DNA of 64,000 nucleotides from Chrysomallon squamiferum (GCA_012295275.1 CM022671.1:7586227-7650226), one strand, 5' to 3'; shown: positions 19,515-33,871, counted from the first letter of the stretch. Notes: generated by a model not told the origin, from the sequence alone. A program made the numbers and translations.

Positions 19515-19744
19515 TACAAGGGGTGCAAAAGCAGGTACACAGGAGTATCACATCAGTGAATTTTAGTAGCACATTAAATTAGTTGGTCTTTTTTCTTATT
19601 TTGAGTGTCATTAACCATATTTTATTTAAATTAATAAAAATGCATGTATTTTTATATTAGCTTTTTTGTTTGAATAATAAATACAATGAGTACTGTAAGT
19701 TTTCTTTTTTCATAACTATATACCTACTTTTGCACCCCCCTGTA
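19515..19744. mobile_element. Mariner/Tc1-type MITE, 226 bp, TA target duplication
   Basis: The left end at 19517 reads CAAGGGGTGCAAAAGCAGGT. The right end, read inward from 19742, is CAGGGGGGTGCAAAAGTAGG. Each end is flanked by TA (19515-19516 and 19743-19744), the target duplication of the Tc1/mariner superfamily. The terminal repeats match over about 20-24 bp. The interior is AT-rich and has no transposase frame, so it is a non-autonomous element. Confidence 0.85.
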
Positions 19745-20636
19745 TACATATATATATATATTTTTTTTTTTTTAAATAAATCATATTCTGCTACTATAAT
19801 TATTATTTCTTGTTTTTTGTTCTTTATCTGTCTATGTATTAATATTAATTTTTATCTATTAATTTTATTATAAATGATATTGTTGTTTTCTTTTGCAACT
19901 ATTTTTCAAAGAGATTAATTACAAGTTTATATTATTTACTTTAAAAAAAAAAAAAAATCATATTCAGCTTATCCAGTTTTAAGAATTAAATTGTTTGAAA
20001 AGAAGAAAAACAAAATTAAATCTATTTTTAACGAACTGTAAAAATTTGAAATTTCTTGTCAATTAAAGCATCTATGAAGAACTATCTATTCACAAAGTAA
20101 AACACAAACACACTAATTATTATACGTAGGAATAAATAACAAATATGTATATAATTAAGAAATATAAATGACATTCTTTGAACCATATCATTATGTTCAT
20201 TAATGTTGTATGCTAGTTTGAAACTACACAATTCTACATAAATGATGCTGTTTGAATAATGTGCAATGTGAAACAACTAAAAACACTACAAAGAAGATGT
20301 AGATCAACTTTCCATCTACATAATCAGAATGTTATTTCCATGGAATATCATAACAATGGATGAACAGATATAAAGTTTTACCCTTTATAAAAATTTTATT
20401 TACATACATACGTGTATATATATATATATATTATCTTATATACTGGTCAAAAAACACTTAGTAAAACATGTGTTTATTTATTGTCATATAAATATTGCAT
20501 TAGGAGATGGTATTCCTGAGGTTCTCATCATCCAAGATTATCACTGATTTTTGAGTTAATCTGAATTAAGGCATGTATAAGTTACATCAATGGCAAATGA
20601 GGTCCAATGACATCCTTCTCTATGCAGGATATATAC

Positions 20637-20885
<249 letters not shown>

Positions 20886-20989
20886 TATTCTGTTGCAAGA
20901 TCTTCATAGTAAGAATCTTCTTATGTATCTCATTTTATCTATGAACAATTGCAATATATTTTATTCTTATGCTATTTTATCTAGAGGTT

Positions 20990-21360
20990 AATCTGAATAT
21001 ATTTTACTGTGATAGTTAAATTTTATCCATGAATTTTATCAAAGGCAGCCTAAATATATTTAACGCTTTTAAAATCCAACATGATATATCCTGAATTTTT
21101 TTTTTTTCATGAATAACCTAAATTTATTTATTTCTCATAATCATATCCTGAATTTTATCATGTATAATCTTAATATTTTTAAAACCTGACATGATTTCTT
21201 GAATTTTTTCATGAATAACCTGAATATAATTGATTCTCGTAGCTAATTATAATTCATATATCCTGAATTTTATCATGGGTAATTGGAATATATTTAATAC
21301 TTGTAAAAAATATTTCATAATGCAGACATCCTGAGTAGTATCATGGCTGACCTGAATATT
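20990..21360. repeat. Degenerate tandem repeat, unit about 60-75 bp
   Basis: ATCCTGAATTTTATCATG-like and AACCTGAATATATTT-like blocks recur several times with TTCTCATAA or AAAACC spacers. The units are strongly diverged, so period and copy number are approximate. Confidence 0.55.
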
Positions 21361-21399
21361 TTTATTTATATAGGTAACGGCAATAAGTGTCCTCAGTTT

Positions 21400-21920
21400 T
21401 CTCGTTTCGTTTGTGAATAAATCCATTATCTTTCCTTTCTTTTGTGAATAACATGAATATCTTTCATTTATTTTGTGAATAATGTGAACATCTTTCATTT
21501 CTTTTGTGAATAATGTAGATCTTTCATTTCTTTTGTGAATAATGTGAATATCATTCATTTCTTTTGTGAATAATGTAAATATTTTTGTTTCTTTTGTGAA
21601 TAACTTGAATATCTTTGATTTCTTTTATGAATAATGTAAATATCTTTTTTTGGTGAATAACTTAAATAGCTTGCATTTCTTTTGTGAAAAATGAATATCT
21701 TTCATTTTTGTGAATAATATGAATCATTCATTTCTTTTGTGAAACATGTGAATCATTTTTGTGAATAATGTGAATATCTCATTTCTTTTGTGAATAATGT
21801 GAATATCTGCCATTTCTTTTGTGAATAATGTGAATATCTGCCATTTCTTTTGTGAATAATGTGAATATCTCATTTCTTTTGTGAATAACTTGAACATCTT
21901 TCATTTCATCTGTTAGTAAT
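21400..21920. repeat. Minisatellite, unit about 30-33 bp
   Basis: About fifteen units with the consensus TTTCTTTTGTGAATAATGTG plus AATATCTTTCA. Several adjacent units near 21780-21890 are nearly identical, pointing to recent expansion. It lies about 440 bp past the UBXN7 stop and may belong to that gene's 3' UTR. Confidence 0.85.
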
Positions 21921-22356
21921 TTGAAATTTGAAATTAACTTCAGAAACTTTTGCTTAATCTGTGAATAATTATAACACCTTTCAAGGCATCTGTTAGCAAT
22001 TGGAATACATTTTACCTCCACAGAACCCAATCAGCAGTGATTATATTTTCCTATCGTAACAACAGCAATCACTATGAATCTTCTTCACCTCATAAACTGT
22101 TATCATGGTTATAATTTTCCACTGAAAACTGAATGTCTTTCCCCATGTACATGCAACAGTCCTCACCAACAAGCTTAATTAAATTAGTTACCTTTGCTTT
22201 ACAAAGATAAACACCACAAAGATAAATATGACCTAAACGTATTAAACAGGGCTTCATCGTTATCCATTAGAGTTATGCAGTGATTAAAAACATTCACATT
22301 CGACGGTGACATTTTCATTTCAGCTGCAGCTGCTACAAACTGTGGCAACTGTTGCA

Positions 22357-25300
22357 TCATCTAGACTGAACAAAGATTGTCTCCTGTGGATGAAGACCTG
22401 CTTCTTTGATTGTTATTTCAAAGTCCATCTTGGATAGCTGTCTTCTTGGGAAATTCGTCACAAGTTCATAATGTTCGTCAGAAAAGCCGTAGGAGATAAC
22501 ATATTTCATAACAGCCTGGAAAAATTGATTAAAAAAATGTTAAAATAAATTAAACAAGGTTACTCAAAATTAAATGTTGATTCATTTTTTTTTTTTTTTT
22601 TTAAAATTAAAAAATTAAACTAAGTGTGGATAATGGACAGTGAAATTAATAATACAAGAAATATTTCATTTTTAAAAAGTGTATATTTTGAATACTAATT
22701 TACTGAAGAAAAAGAATAAAATAACCCCCCAAAATAAATAAATAAATAAAAAAAAAAAAAAAAAAAATCTTTCCATAATTTATCTCATATACTTTTATTA
22801 AATAACAGTATTTTACCTTTCAAATTTATATATATTATAAATTCAAAAAAGCAGTATGTTCAATAATATGATATTATGAAATAAAAGTAACTTATTTCTT
22901 CATAATTCTAAATCACAGAAGCAGATACAAAGTTAACAGAGTATTATGTTGATTCATCAATTAAATAATTAATGTTTTGTGAGAGGCTATACAATGTATT
23001 TTATAATCTCACCTGCAATGCTGAAGAACATGGTAATGATAATTGCTGCCTTTTACCATCAGGAAAACGAATCATTAAATTTGTTGTAGGATCTGTAATG
23101 AAGATATATATTTTATTTTTCAATTCTTTTGTCAAATAATAAAGAATACATTTTAATAATATCACAAAGTAAGTAACAGAAAAATTAGGCTAATGATATT
23201 AATGTATGTGTGTAATAGAATAATCTGACTAATCATATAATAAATGTAAAACAATGGTTTAATTTTTTCAGTATGTTTTTTTTTTGTTTTGTTTTTCCAG
23301 TACAAAATAAAGATTTAAAAATGTGGAATTAAACATCTCCTGAAAAATACAACAAGAACAAAAAATACTTTTTTATAATAAAATCTGAATTATCTGAAAT
23401 ACCATTACATTTTTTTTTGCCAATAAGCAAATGACACATGATATAAATAAATATATTAAATACTGACCAGTCATATCAAAGTGAGATAACTCTGAGGTAT
23501 AAAAATATTTAGTTTATTACTGTAACTACAGAAATGACATAAAGGAAAAACAATAAAGTTTAGTGATCATTCAGTTCAAATGACAACGCAATACATACTT
23601 GATAAACATTGTGTATGTTAAAAACCTTACCTTCTGGATTTCCCATAAACTGTTTCCAGTCTTCCTGGTTATTTTTAACTTGCTTCTTGGATTGGCAAGC
23701 ATCAGCTTCGTCTTTACCATTTGTAACAGCACTATCTACAGTTGCTATGGAAGACTGCCTGCCGAAATCAGCCACAAACTGAGCGGTGCTTTGAGATTTG
23801 TCATCGACACATTTACTTTTGTCAGAGATACGACTTCTATCAGGAATATGTGAATTGGAAACAGAGTCTTTAGCTGCCTTGGAAGATGAATCGGACTGTT
23901 TTTTAGTTCTGTGCGTCGTTGTCTCACTGGTCTGTTTGTTATTTACACTGTTTTGAGCACAGGGTTTCGTGGGTTTTGGTGGAGGAGAAGTGTTTGTTTC
24001 GGAACTGAACTGTTCACTCGCACTGTCCGACTCGTGGTCGGAATCAGTAAACGTCTCCAAGTCGGACAGACATTCTGAATCCGACATGACAATCTGCTGC
24101 TCTCGTTTCTCTGGCTGTTTGAGCGACTGCTGAATAGCTACTTGTATCTGGTCCTCTTCGCTGGCTTCCAGCAGGCTGCATTCCTGGATTTGTTGAAACG
24201 ATTAAAAAAAAACAATTCAGCTGGTAACAGTCCATTAAAATCACTAATTCACATTTTGAGAAATATTTTATTTCTGACACTAACTTGCACTAACTAAAGC
24301 ATAAATGAATAAAAAGATAAATATTTTTATATATATAAAAAATAATAAATATCTCTCTGATGGGTGGAAAATGTTGTTATAACATGGAACCTTTTGGGTG
24401 AGTGTCAATTTTTACAAAAATTCAGTAACATATATTACATGTATATTTTTCTGGTATGATTCAAAGAATGTTAAATCTAGTAAATATTCGGAATTTACTT
24501 TATACCAATAACAATAAACTCAAATAACAACAGTAATACTAACAGTAATAATCACAATAATAGTTGTAATAAGGATGATAGTGAAACAGATGAATAACAA
24601 TACCAGTACAAGAGATGTAATTGTTGCATAATAGAGTACTTGTTAGAAGTAATTATAGCAATAATATCAGTAGTTATGCTGCTGCTGCAGCTGATGATGA
24701 TGATGACAACAGTGATAAAAATAACAACAATACCAACCGTCTTGAGTTTTTTACAAGGAGGTGAATCTGCTCCCTCTGGGTCTGGATGTAGAGAGAGAAA
24801 TTCTGTAACTGAAAAACAAAATTTAAACATTAATATATACTCACTCACTCCCTCCCACCCCTCTCTCTCTGTGTGTGTTAGTGTGCATATATATTTATCT
24901 GTCAATCTCTCTCTCTCTCTCTCTCTATACATATATATATATATATAGTGAGTTACATATATATCCTCTGTTTTAACGTTAATCTCTCTCTCTCTCTTTC
25001 ACATAAAATATTAATTTAATATACTACAAATGGTCTGCAGTTCATGGTAAAAATGCATATATATATGTATATAAAAAAATTTAAAAAATAAAAATACAAT
25101 TAAAACAACCCTGCAACACATTAAAACACATTGCGGAATTAAACAAACAACATTTACTGAAATTATTTTCTTATAAGAACGTACAGCTGCATTGAACTTC
25201 TGCTAAAAAGTAAAACTAACATGGCATAAATTTTATACTAACATAAGAACATGGCCAAATTTCAGCAATATTTTGAACTATGTATTAATTTTAAAATTTT

Positions 25301-26094
25301 CTTATAACTGCAACACAACTTACTTAAATTAGAAAATGCTGGAGAATCTACTTTGTTCCACACAGCCATGTTTTCACCTATAAAATAAAATGAAAAGAAA
25401 TCTTGTATCACATTAATAACAAATTTCACTTATCTAATTAAATAAATAAATGAAACACTGAAAATGAAGGCTCTTTGCATCATTAAAAATTATCCATGCA
25501 ATGCATTTTTGACAACTAGGATATAAAGCATATGACAATAGAATAACCTATAAAACATTTAAAACAAAGAAAAAGTTTTTAGAGAAAACTGAAACATCTT
25601 TTGAGAACTGTCTACTTCATACCAAAACAAGCAATAATATTATTATACAGTGTGTATAAATGATGAACATGTGCATGGTGGTCTAATCTCAACTGTTAAA
25701 ATTTACATCAAAACTCACCAGTTTGTGGATCAAGAATAGCAATATAAGGCCATGTTGTGATTTCATAAAACTGCATGTATTTTTTACCTTCTTCACTGTC
25801 ATGATAAACCTGGCAATAAAATTAAATTTAAATATTATTTTCTGCATCTAATTTTTTCTTATTACATACAACTAAATAAGAAACAAGACTGTGAAACAGT
25901 TTTTTTTCTTTATTTTATTAAAAATATTTAACCATAAAAAAAAAATGTCATTATCATTATGACAATCTACAAATTGTTCTTCAAAAATATAATGATAAAT
26001 AGACTGAATTTACAAAATTTTGCAGCAGTGAGATCATTTCATCAAATCTTTTTTAAATAATTAGTTTTATGCTTGAAGACATTGTGTGTGTGTG

Positions 26095-26125
<31 letters not shown>

Positions 26126-26900
26126 CTATATGTCTATAATATATTCTCGTAAACTTATTATTTTATTTTCACACTTCATTGTTTGCTTTGACTGGTCATT
26201 AAAAACAAATAAAAATATCTTTGAAATATAATAAAGGTATAGAGATTAGACAATAAAGATAATATATATATAAATCATAAAACTGAAACATTATTTTAAA
26301 CTGTCACAACACACACACACACACACACTCACATTATACATGTGCACACACACTCACATTTTACACACACATAATAATAATAAATTTTACCTGCCAAAAA
26401 ATGAAATGTGACTTTATGAGATCTTTCACCACTGGGTTACTCCACACATCTCGATTGAGAACCTGACAAAGGAATTCTTGTACATTCTGTATGTTCACCA
26501 TCAACCACTTGTTTTGATTTGTTCCTGCATCTCGAGCCTGCAGAAACAGAATTAGAAATGAAGCAAGAATTCATGACACTGAACAAACAAAGAATATACA
26601 TGTTAATTCCTTTTGCTCATATCACACGATTAATAAATAAATTATAAAATTTGTAAAAAAAATTGTTATTTAAAAAAATATATTTAATTAAAAAAACAGT
26701 TATTTTAAAAAATAAAATAATTTTAAAAAAAAGAAGAAATAAACCAAAATGAGAAATAAAAATATTTAATAGTTAGCTGAGTGCAAGTGATAGTGTTTCA
26801 TACAAAAAAAAACCATGTGTTTATATATAATATAATATAATATAATATAATATAATATAATATAATATAATATAATATAATATAATATAATAAATATATA

Positions 26901-26942
<42 letters not shown>

Positions 26943-29900
26943 GATATCGTCTTTAAAATGATTATTATATTAATTAAAGTCTTTAAATTTTTTATCATAA
27001 ACAATGATTATGGTTAATCACAACAGAAAGTTTAACAGTTGCAAACAACAGCCAGTTGGAGTACCTACACTGAGAAAAGTTCCTTTAAAGGTCAAGTCAA
27101 TGGGTGGACGAAACAGATCTTCTAAAGTTTTTTTCTTTGATGGTAAACCAGTCTTCACAAACTGTTCTTGTTGTCCTGTGCAAGAAACTAAATATTTTTA
27201 ACAAAATGAAAGAAAGTAAGGAAGGAAGGAATGAATGTACAAAATATAGACAAAGGAAAGAAAGAAAAGTAAAACAAGGAAATGAAATAAAAAAAAATTT
27301 TTTTTAAAAATACATTCTCATTTTATATTTTAAATCTTAAATGTGTTATACAGATTCAATTTGAATGTTAGATGAAGAAAATGACTTTATAAATTGAAGC
27401 CTAAACTGAAACATTTTGAAACTGAAATAAAATATTTAATTCATAAATTTATCAAGAAGTTTTCCATGATCCCATATAAGATCTATTAAAAGTATTTTGG
27501 TGAGTTGATAAAAAGCTTCTAAGCCTGAAACATTTTATTAGGATGAATGGTAAAAAAAACATTCCAAGTCGATATATAAATTATTACATATAATCTAAAA
27601 CAGTGTCCAAGATGTTTGATTGAGAACAAAGACTTACTCAAACCCTTAATCAATTCCAGTTTGACAAAAACATTACCTATGTTATAAATATGTACAATAT
27701 AAACAATACAATCAACAGTTACAACCAGTGGAAGAGGAACTGCTATTTTCACCTAATGCTCTCTAAATATTTCTATGGTGCCAACTGTGACCAAAGTAAT
27801 CATTTGACCATTTGAAATAGCTTTTTACCCTGTGTACCTGTCTCATGAATCAAAGTCTGTGAATTTTAATTTCCTACCTGTGGGAAGGTTCATAAACAAA
27901 AGACCTTCAATGCTCATCAGTAAGAATAACTTTAAAATTAATATTGGTTTTCATCTTTGATCCCTCAGCAATGTTTGAGATAAGTCTGAGACTCAGTCAG
28001 AGAATGCAGATAAAGAAAATAAGTAATTTTTTTCACTCACTAGCTTCTGCTTGGAAATCTCGAAAACCGTCGAAAACTGATCTTGTAGGTCCTCTTCTAC
28101 GTCGACGAAATCCTGAGAAAACAAACAATAAATAAAAAATATGATATCAATCAGATATAATAAAAATAATGTATCTACACTGCGTATATAAACCAGTATT
28201 TATTAATTCTTCATTTGAATGCATTTCATGCAGCAAATGAAAAGATTTATTTATAATTTTAAACACAATTTTTAGATTAATAATAGAAAATTTTACCCAT
28301 ACTATTATTTTGAAATTACAAGAATACCATTTACAAAATTTGATACATTTTTTTTTTTTAGGAAAGATTAAAAATAAAATAAAAAAATAAAATATAATTA
28401 AAAAGATATTATTTCAAAAAGAGAATTTGATATTTTTATTGTCAAGAATAACGTACCAAAAATTGGTTTATCTTCTATCAGACATTCGTGTTTCTGTGGA
28501 ATTGGTGCTCGGATTTCATCTCTGTCAAGAAAAAATGGATTATACAATATAAATATAAATTTGCAAACATAAAAGGACTAATTTTATTTATTTATTTATT
28601 CATGAAATAACATTTTAGTGACAAGTTTCACAAGTATAATTACAATCTTATGTTTTCTTTTATATAAATGTTTTGGTTCAGTAGATAAAACATTTTTATT
28701 ATAAATATTCAGTTAGTACAATTTTATATAAATATTTTAATTTCAGTAGATAAGATATTTTAATTTCAGTTATTACAATTCCCTATAAATATTTTAGTTT
28801 CAGTAGATTAGATTCTTCATTTTTATGCATTAGATTGGTTAAATATCTGGGCATGTACACTTGATAATATATATGATAATAAGGTCAGACTGTAAATGTA
28901 ATTTTTATTATTGTTAAGGATACAATTTCAAACTAAATATGACATACTCAAAACCTGCAGCAGCATCAGCACCACTATCTACTGATGTCCCTGGCAATGG
29001 AGCGTCTGATGTTGATGAGGTAGATGGTTGTGAGATGTGGTCAGTCAGTGGTATGTTGCCACTGTCCATGTGCATTCCTATTGCCAGTTCCAGATTTCCA
29101 TTACAGGCCTCCAAAAATCTCTCCCCGACCACTGCTGAAGCACCTTGAAATGATAATATTTTTAACTTTTAAATGCCATGTTCAATTAATGATGTTGTTT
29201 TTTATTTAGGTGGGTTTTTTTTTATGAAATACATTAGTTACAGGTCTCAAAAAATGTCTTTCATTACTACTGATTGTAAATGATGTGCTGAGGATGTAAA
29301 CTATTCTCAATAACTGAATCAATCTGTTATGAAACCAATGGTATATGTTTTGTTATTTTTACATTCTGATTTTAAAAAAATAAACGTAAAAAAAAAAAAA
29401 ATGTGTCTTTCAAAATAATAATAATAATAATAAAAATACATTCATAAATTAAACGGAGAAACCTTTGAAATTATTTTTTAAAAATTGGTCATTCTTAATC
29501 ATTGAATCAGTGTGAAATAAATGACAATTTTTATTATTATTACCATTTTTATTTAAATAAAATAAAATAAAATACACTGATATATCAAGAGGAAGAAATT
29601 AAAATACACAAATACTGGAATTACAAAATAATAAAAATTTACACCCTTTTAAATCAAAGACCAGAACTTTCCATGAAGAATTTCATATCAGTGTCTGTCA
29701 ATGTTTAATGCTGTTTTTAATATTTGGGCAAAATTGAAATTTGGTGCATAAAAATTAATTTAATATAACTTTAATAAAAAGATATTTATGACCATAACTC
29801 TATAATTATAAGTCTTAAAATAAATAAGTAAACACATTTTAAAAACATGATAATAATAATAAGAAGAATGATGATGATGATGATGATAATTATAAATATG

Positions 29901-30637
29901 GGATTCTTTCACATGAGATCAAAGCCTAATGAATAATAATAATAAATGGAAATGTTTTATTTTTATGATTCAGTAGATAAGATAAAAAAAAATTAGACAT
30001 GGCTGCATATTTCTGCAAAAGATGACATGTAATAATTGGAAATCACGGAGTTATGAAAAACTACTTAAACTAGGTAAATTTACAGGGCTTGATTTATTGT
30101 TAACTGTATTTGATTCTCCACAACTTATCATTATTTATTTATAATTGCAATGCCTCTATCAATACTTAGTTTGTGGTAATAAATTAATTATTAAATACTA
30201 AATTGGAATCCCCTCTACAAATTTTAATTCAAACAAAGCGAAACCGAAACATTCTTATAATCATAATAATGCCATTAATACTAATAGTTACTGGGTTAGG
30301 AATTACATTCAAAACTGTCACAAAATTAACAACTTTTATTTGCCATTAATTACAAATATACTACCCATTTAAAATCTTGATATCAAAGTAGAAAATAGTA
30401 TTTATATTAAATCAAGAAATTAGAACCTGTGCCAAGTCACGACTTAATGTTGAAGTGTCATCTTTATTTTTCAATTTTAAAATTAGGAACATTGGATCTA
30501 ACCTTGAAATTAAAAATTAAACTAAATTTGTTTACTTCATAAACATTTTTGTAACTGTTAAGAAGCATACCTGTGACGGCACAGAAATGCTGCAGCAATG
30601 AATCGGTTTCACATTCTGGTTTACTTTTTTCTGCCAT
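22357..30637 (-). CDS. UBXN7: UBX domain-containing protein 7, p97/VCP adaptor, twelve coding exons
   Basis: UBXN7 links the p97/VCP segregase to ubiquitylated substrates and neddylated cullin ligases. Coding exons in transcript order: 30637-30571, 29143-28948, 28521-28457, 28112-28041, 27175-27069, 26537-26391, 25809-25719, 25377-25324, 24808-24738, 24183-23631, 23092-23013, 22515-22357. All sites are GT-AG and every phase agrees; 1662 nt give 553 aa (human about 489). A UBA-like domain covers about 10-50 (FLEACNGNLELAIGMHMDS). A conserved linker follows (RSVFDGFRDFQ, LEDLFRPPIDL). The UAS thioredoxin-like domain is about 150-275 (NKWLMVNIQN, SHFIFWQ, PYIAILDPQTG). A UIM lies at about 299-313 (EEDQIQVAIQQSL). 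A Ser/Asp-rich linker in the 553-nt exon accounts for the extra length. The UBX domain is about 476-551 and keeps the p97-contacting FPR loop (523-525). The start reads AAAGATGGC; a TTTTAG acceptor at 30651-30656 suggests a 5' UTR intron. Confidence 0.95.
26084..26126. repeat. (TG)n microsatellite in a UBXN7 intron
   Basis: A TG tract with one TT interruption, in the intron between exons 6 and 7. Confidence 0.9.
26826..26942. repeat. (ATAAT)n and (ATA)n tract in a UBXN7 intron
   Basis: ATAAT pentamers (about 26826-26893) followed by ATA triplets (about 26900-26942), between exons 5 and 6. Confidence 0.9.
29144..30570 (-). other. UBXN7 intron 1
   Basis: An intron of about 1.43 kb with a GTATGC donor. 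It holds AT-rich sequence and short ATA/GAT tracts but no other feature I can support. Confidence 0.85.
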
Positions 30638-31061
30638 CTTTAACCAGTTCCTAAAACAAATATAAACTGGTTCTGCTAGATATTTAACTATTAAGTATTA
30701 TACATTCTGAAGGAAAAGCGCAACGCAAAGGATGTGTCCATGTAATTTACACTGGTCCTCCGTTCTGTTATTCGAACTGTAAGTTGAAAACAGTTCAAAA
30801 TTGGTTCATTCATTTCCGGTTTTCTTTTATACCGTTAACATTTATTTGTGGCTGACGGCAATGTGTTTAAATAATGATTGTTTCTTTGTCTTTACGTATT
30901 ATGCTTAAATAAATAAAAAAAATAAAAAAATTAAAAATGTGTGATAATTATGAACAGTCAATGGGATCTTTTAATCTTTACTACTTAATTATATTAAAAC
31001 GGAACCAATATATATTTACTTATTAACTATATTATATTAAATAGTTTGAAAGCGTTCAATA

Positions 31062-31103
<42 letters not shown>

Positions 31104-31219
31104 TGATTCATTAAAGAAAGATAGGCAAACAAAGCGATTAATATTTTAATGCTTTGCGTTTTCTGAGATATTCATCTTCATTTATATATTTCTTTATTTT
31201 TTATAATTTAAACTGTATT

Positions 31220-31222
<3 letters not shown>

Positions 31223-31290
<68 letters not shown>
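31223..31290. repeat. (CA)n microsatellite
   Basis: An uninterrupted CA tract of 68 bp. Confidence 0.95.
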
Positions 31291-31294
<4 letters not shown>

Positions 31295-32614
31295 GTTTAC
31301 ATTACATAAATTATTTGAATATATTTGTTAGGAAGAACTGATTATACAATGACTACAAGCTATACGATGACTTTTCTATTTCGTTTGGTTGTTTGCGGTA
31401 GATTCGGTAAGAAGTATGTAGAAAGTCAAACCGAGTAATCTCCCTTGCTATTTCCATCTTTCCTGACTCTCTCGTCTGTACCTCTCTTTTTCTCTCTTAA
31501 TCTTTTCCGTCCTATCCTTCTTTTTTCTCCCCTCTTCATATTTATTTTCTGTTATCTTTTTTTTCTTTCTTATACCTACCTGTGCCGACTGACTAACCAA
31601 TTCTTTGAAAGCTGTACTGACGACAAATAGCATTTGAGAAAAAAAATGGGCACGACGGATTAAAATCCATTGTTGCCTATCTGTGAAAAATAGTTTTCAA
31701 ACTGAATGGCATTCATGGAATTTGGTGGTCGATAGGCTTTCTATATCACAGATGATGACTAAAGGCGAATATTAACAAAATGAGGGTTTTGCTTGCAAAA
31801 TTTATATTTTGTCATGAATTTACAGTGCTAACTGATGTGATATGGAATCAAAGATAGATTATTTGTCCCTTTGCTGCTTTACTTTACTATCCTTTTGTAT
31901 TTAAAATTAGCAGTTTAGTACTACCACTAGTTATGTTTTCCTTTCCTTTGTTTTCTTTATATTATTATTTTTTTTTTTTTTAAATAAAAAAATGTTTTTG
32001 CATCTGCAGTAATAAAATATTCTTTTATTTTTCTTGGTTTCTTATCTTTTCAAACTTAGAAGTAATTACAATACTGAAAATAAAAAATACAGTAATTTAA
32101 TGTGGACAAAACCTAAGCTGTTGATTTTATGCTTTTTTAGGTGTATGAATAATAAACTGCAGTGGTATCTGATAAATTTGAATGAAAATGACATAGGCTA
32201 ACTGTGAACTAACACTTGCAAGAATGAAGAATGTTTTAAGTGTTTTAATTTAGATCTCTACTATTTTGGAAATACTTGTAATATATACAATATCCAGGCT
32301 GTGTATGTGAGAATTGTCGATAATCCAAAAATTATTTATATATTTTATTATTATTAAACATAAAAATACTAGCATTTATGAAATTGTCATTATCTTTAGA
32401 TGCTTGTAAATTTATAATATATTTCTATGAATATGTTTGTATTTATGCACACACAAAGTTTAATCGCACCTTAATCCTATATTCCACATCAAATCTTGCT
32501 AAAATTTGTTTGGATTTTGTCCACATCTGCAATGAACATTTGGAGCTGTGTCCTTGATCAGCTTTAATAGCCTAACAGTTTGATGCTGTCAAAACAGGCA
32601 GAAAAATGAACAAA

Positions 32615-32684
<70 letters not shown>

Positions 32685-33859
32685 TACAATAATTAAAATA
32701 TTTTTGCTTCTTTTTCAATAACTAGGAACACTTTTTACTGATAAAGATATAATCAAAAAGGTTGAAAATGATGCTTAAATTTAAGCCTTAATAAATAAAA
32801 AGCATGCTGTAATACCATCACATGCAGGTACACATTTTAATGCTATGAAAATATGGATGGTTAAGAGAAAAATTAACAAAAAGCTAATTCTTTCTTTGTC
32901 GTTTATTTTAGCTTTAAATATTGTAATCACGAAAATGTTTAATTTGTATAAATTAAAAACTAGTAAACACTTTTATATATATATATATATATATATAATA
33001 GAAGTTTTTACTATATTTTATTTTAAACAAATTAAACATCACCAACTCTGACAAACCCGTCTCGCTGGGACGGTTGATCACACTGACGGACGAATATACA
33101 AGAAAAACGAAAATGTAATGCATTTCATTGGTTGAATTGTGTCCTTGAACGTGTGTCACAAAATTCAAAACAGCTAAAATGTGAGAATTAGTGATTTTTC
33201 CATTATTTATAAATTAAATTAAATTTAAAAAGCTACCATACGTCCGTGACATACACTTTATTTTATGCTTGTTTTTAACAATGTAAACTATCAACGGAGT
33301 TGCAGACGCTTTGTGCTATACGAGTGGCATAAGTAGATCGTGTCTCGCAATGAATCCAATGATAAAATGATTCGAATGAATGACTGATAATCCGTTAATC
33401 ATTTAAATTAAACGACAAATGGATAGGTAAAAATTGATAATACTTTTTTTTTTCCATTATTAGATTTCTACTTGCTAATTTAAATTATATTTTATTGAAC
33501 AATTTCTAACAATAACTATAATTTTAATATATTTGCATTTACAAATTAGATCGACATTTCCATGATTTCTTAAGTGGGGAAACTTGCAAATACATATAAA
33601 TTGTCGAATTTGTTTTTATTATCATTAATTTATTTCATCACCTATTTTATTACTGTACAGGTAATATGTAATTATCATCATCATCATTATTAGTAGTAGT
33701 AGTAGTAATATTTAAAATATTTTCTTTTCTAATAAAATGATTTTAATTTTAAAAAGTAAACATTTTGATGTCAGACTTAAACGTTTACATTTTAACATCT
33801 ATCCTTCATTTCACTGAATAGTATTATGTGTCTCATTACAAAATGTTTGATATAATTAT

Positions 33860-33871
33860 TCTCTTTTTCAG
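33860..33871 (+). other. Candidate 3' splice site upstream of the PRR14-like start
   Basis: TCTCTTTTTCAG ends at 33871, 34 nt before the start codon. This is a good polypyrimidine tract and acceptor, so the transcript probably has at least one untranslated exon further upstream. Confidence 0.5.

Noticed and set aside
21400-21920. CRISPR-like periodic repeat
   Set aside because: Repeats are contiguous without unique spacers, and the DNA is eukaryotic.
21247-22030. Minus-strand frames with HIIHKRNERYS-like repeated peptides
   Set aside because: The repetition comes from the 30-33-bp minisatellite; there are no splice sites or homology, and the array is past the UBXN7 stop.
32610-32690. CATA/TA tract as a possible core promoter TATA region
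   Set aside because: It is a simple microsatellite and lies over 1 kb from the next start codon.
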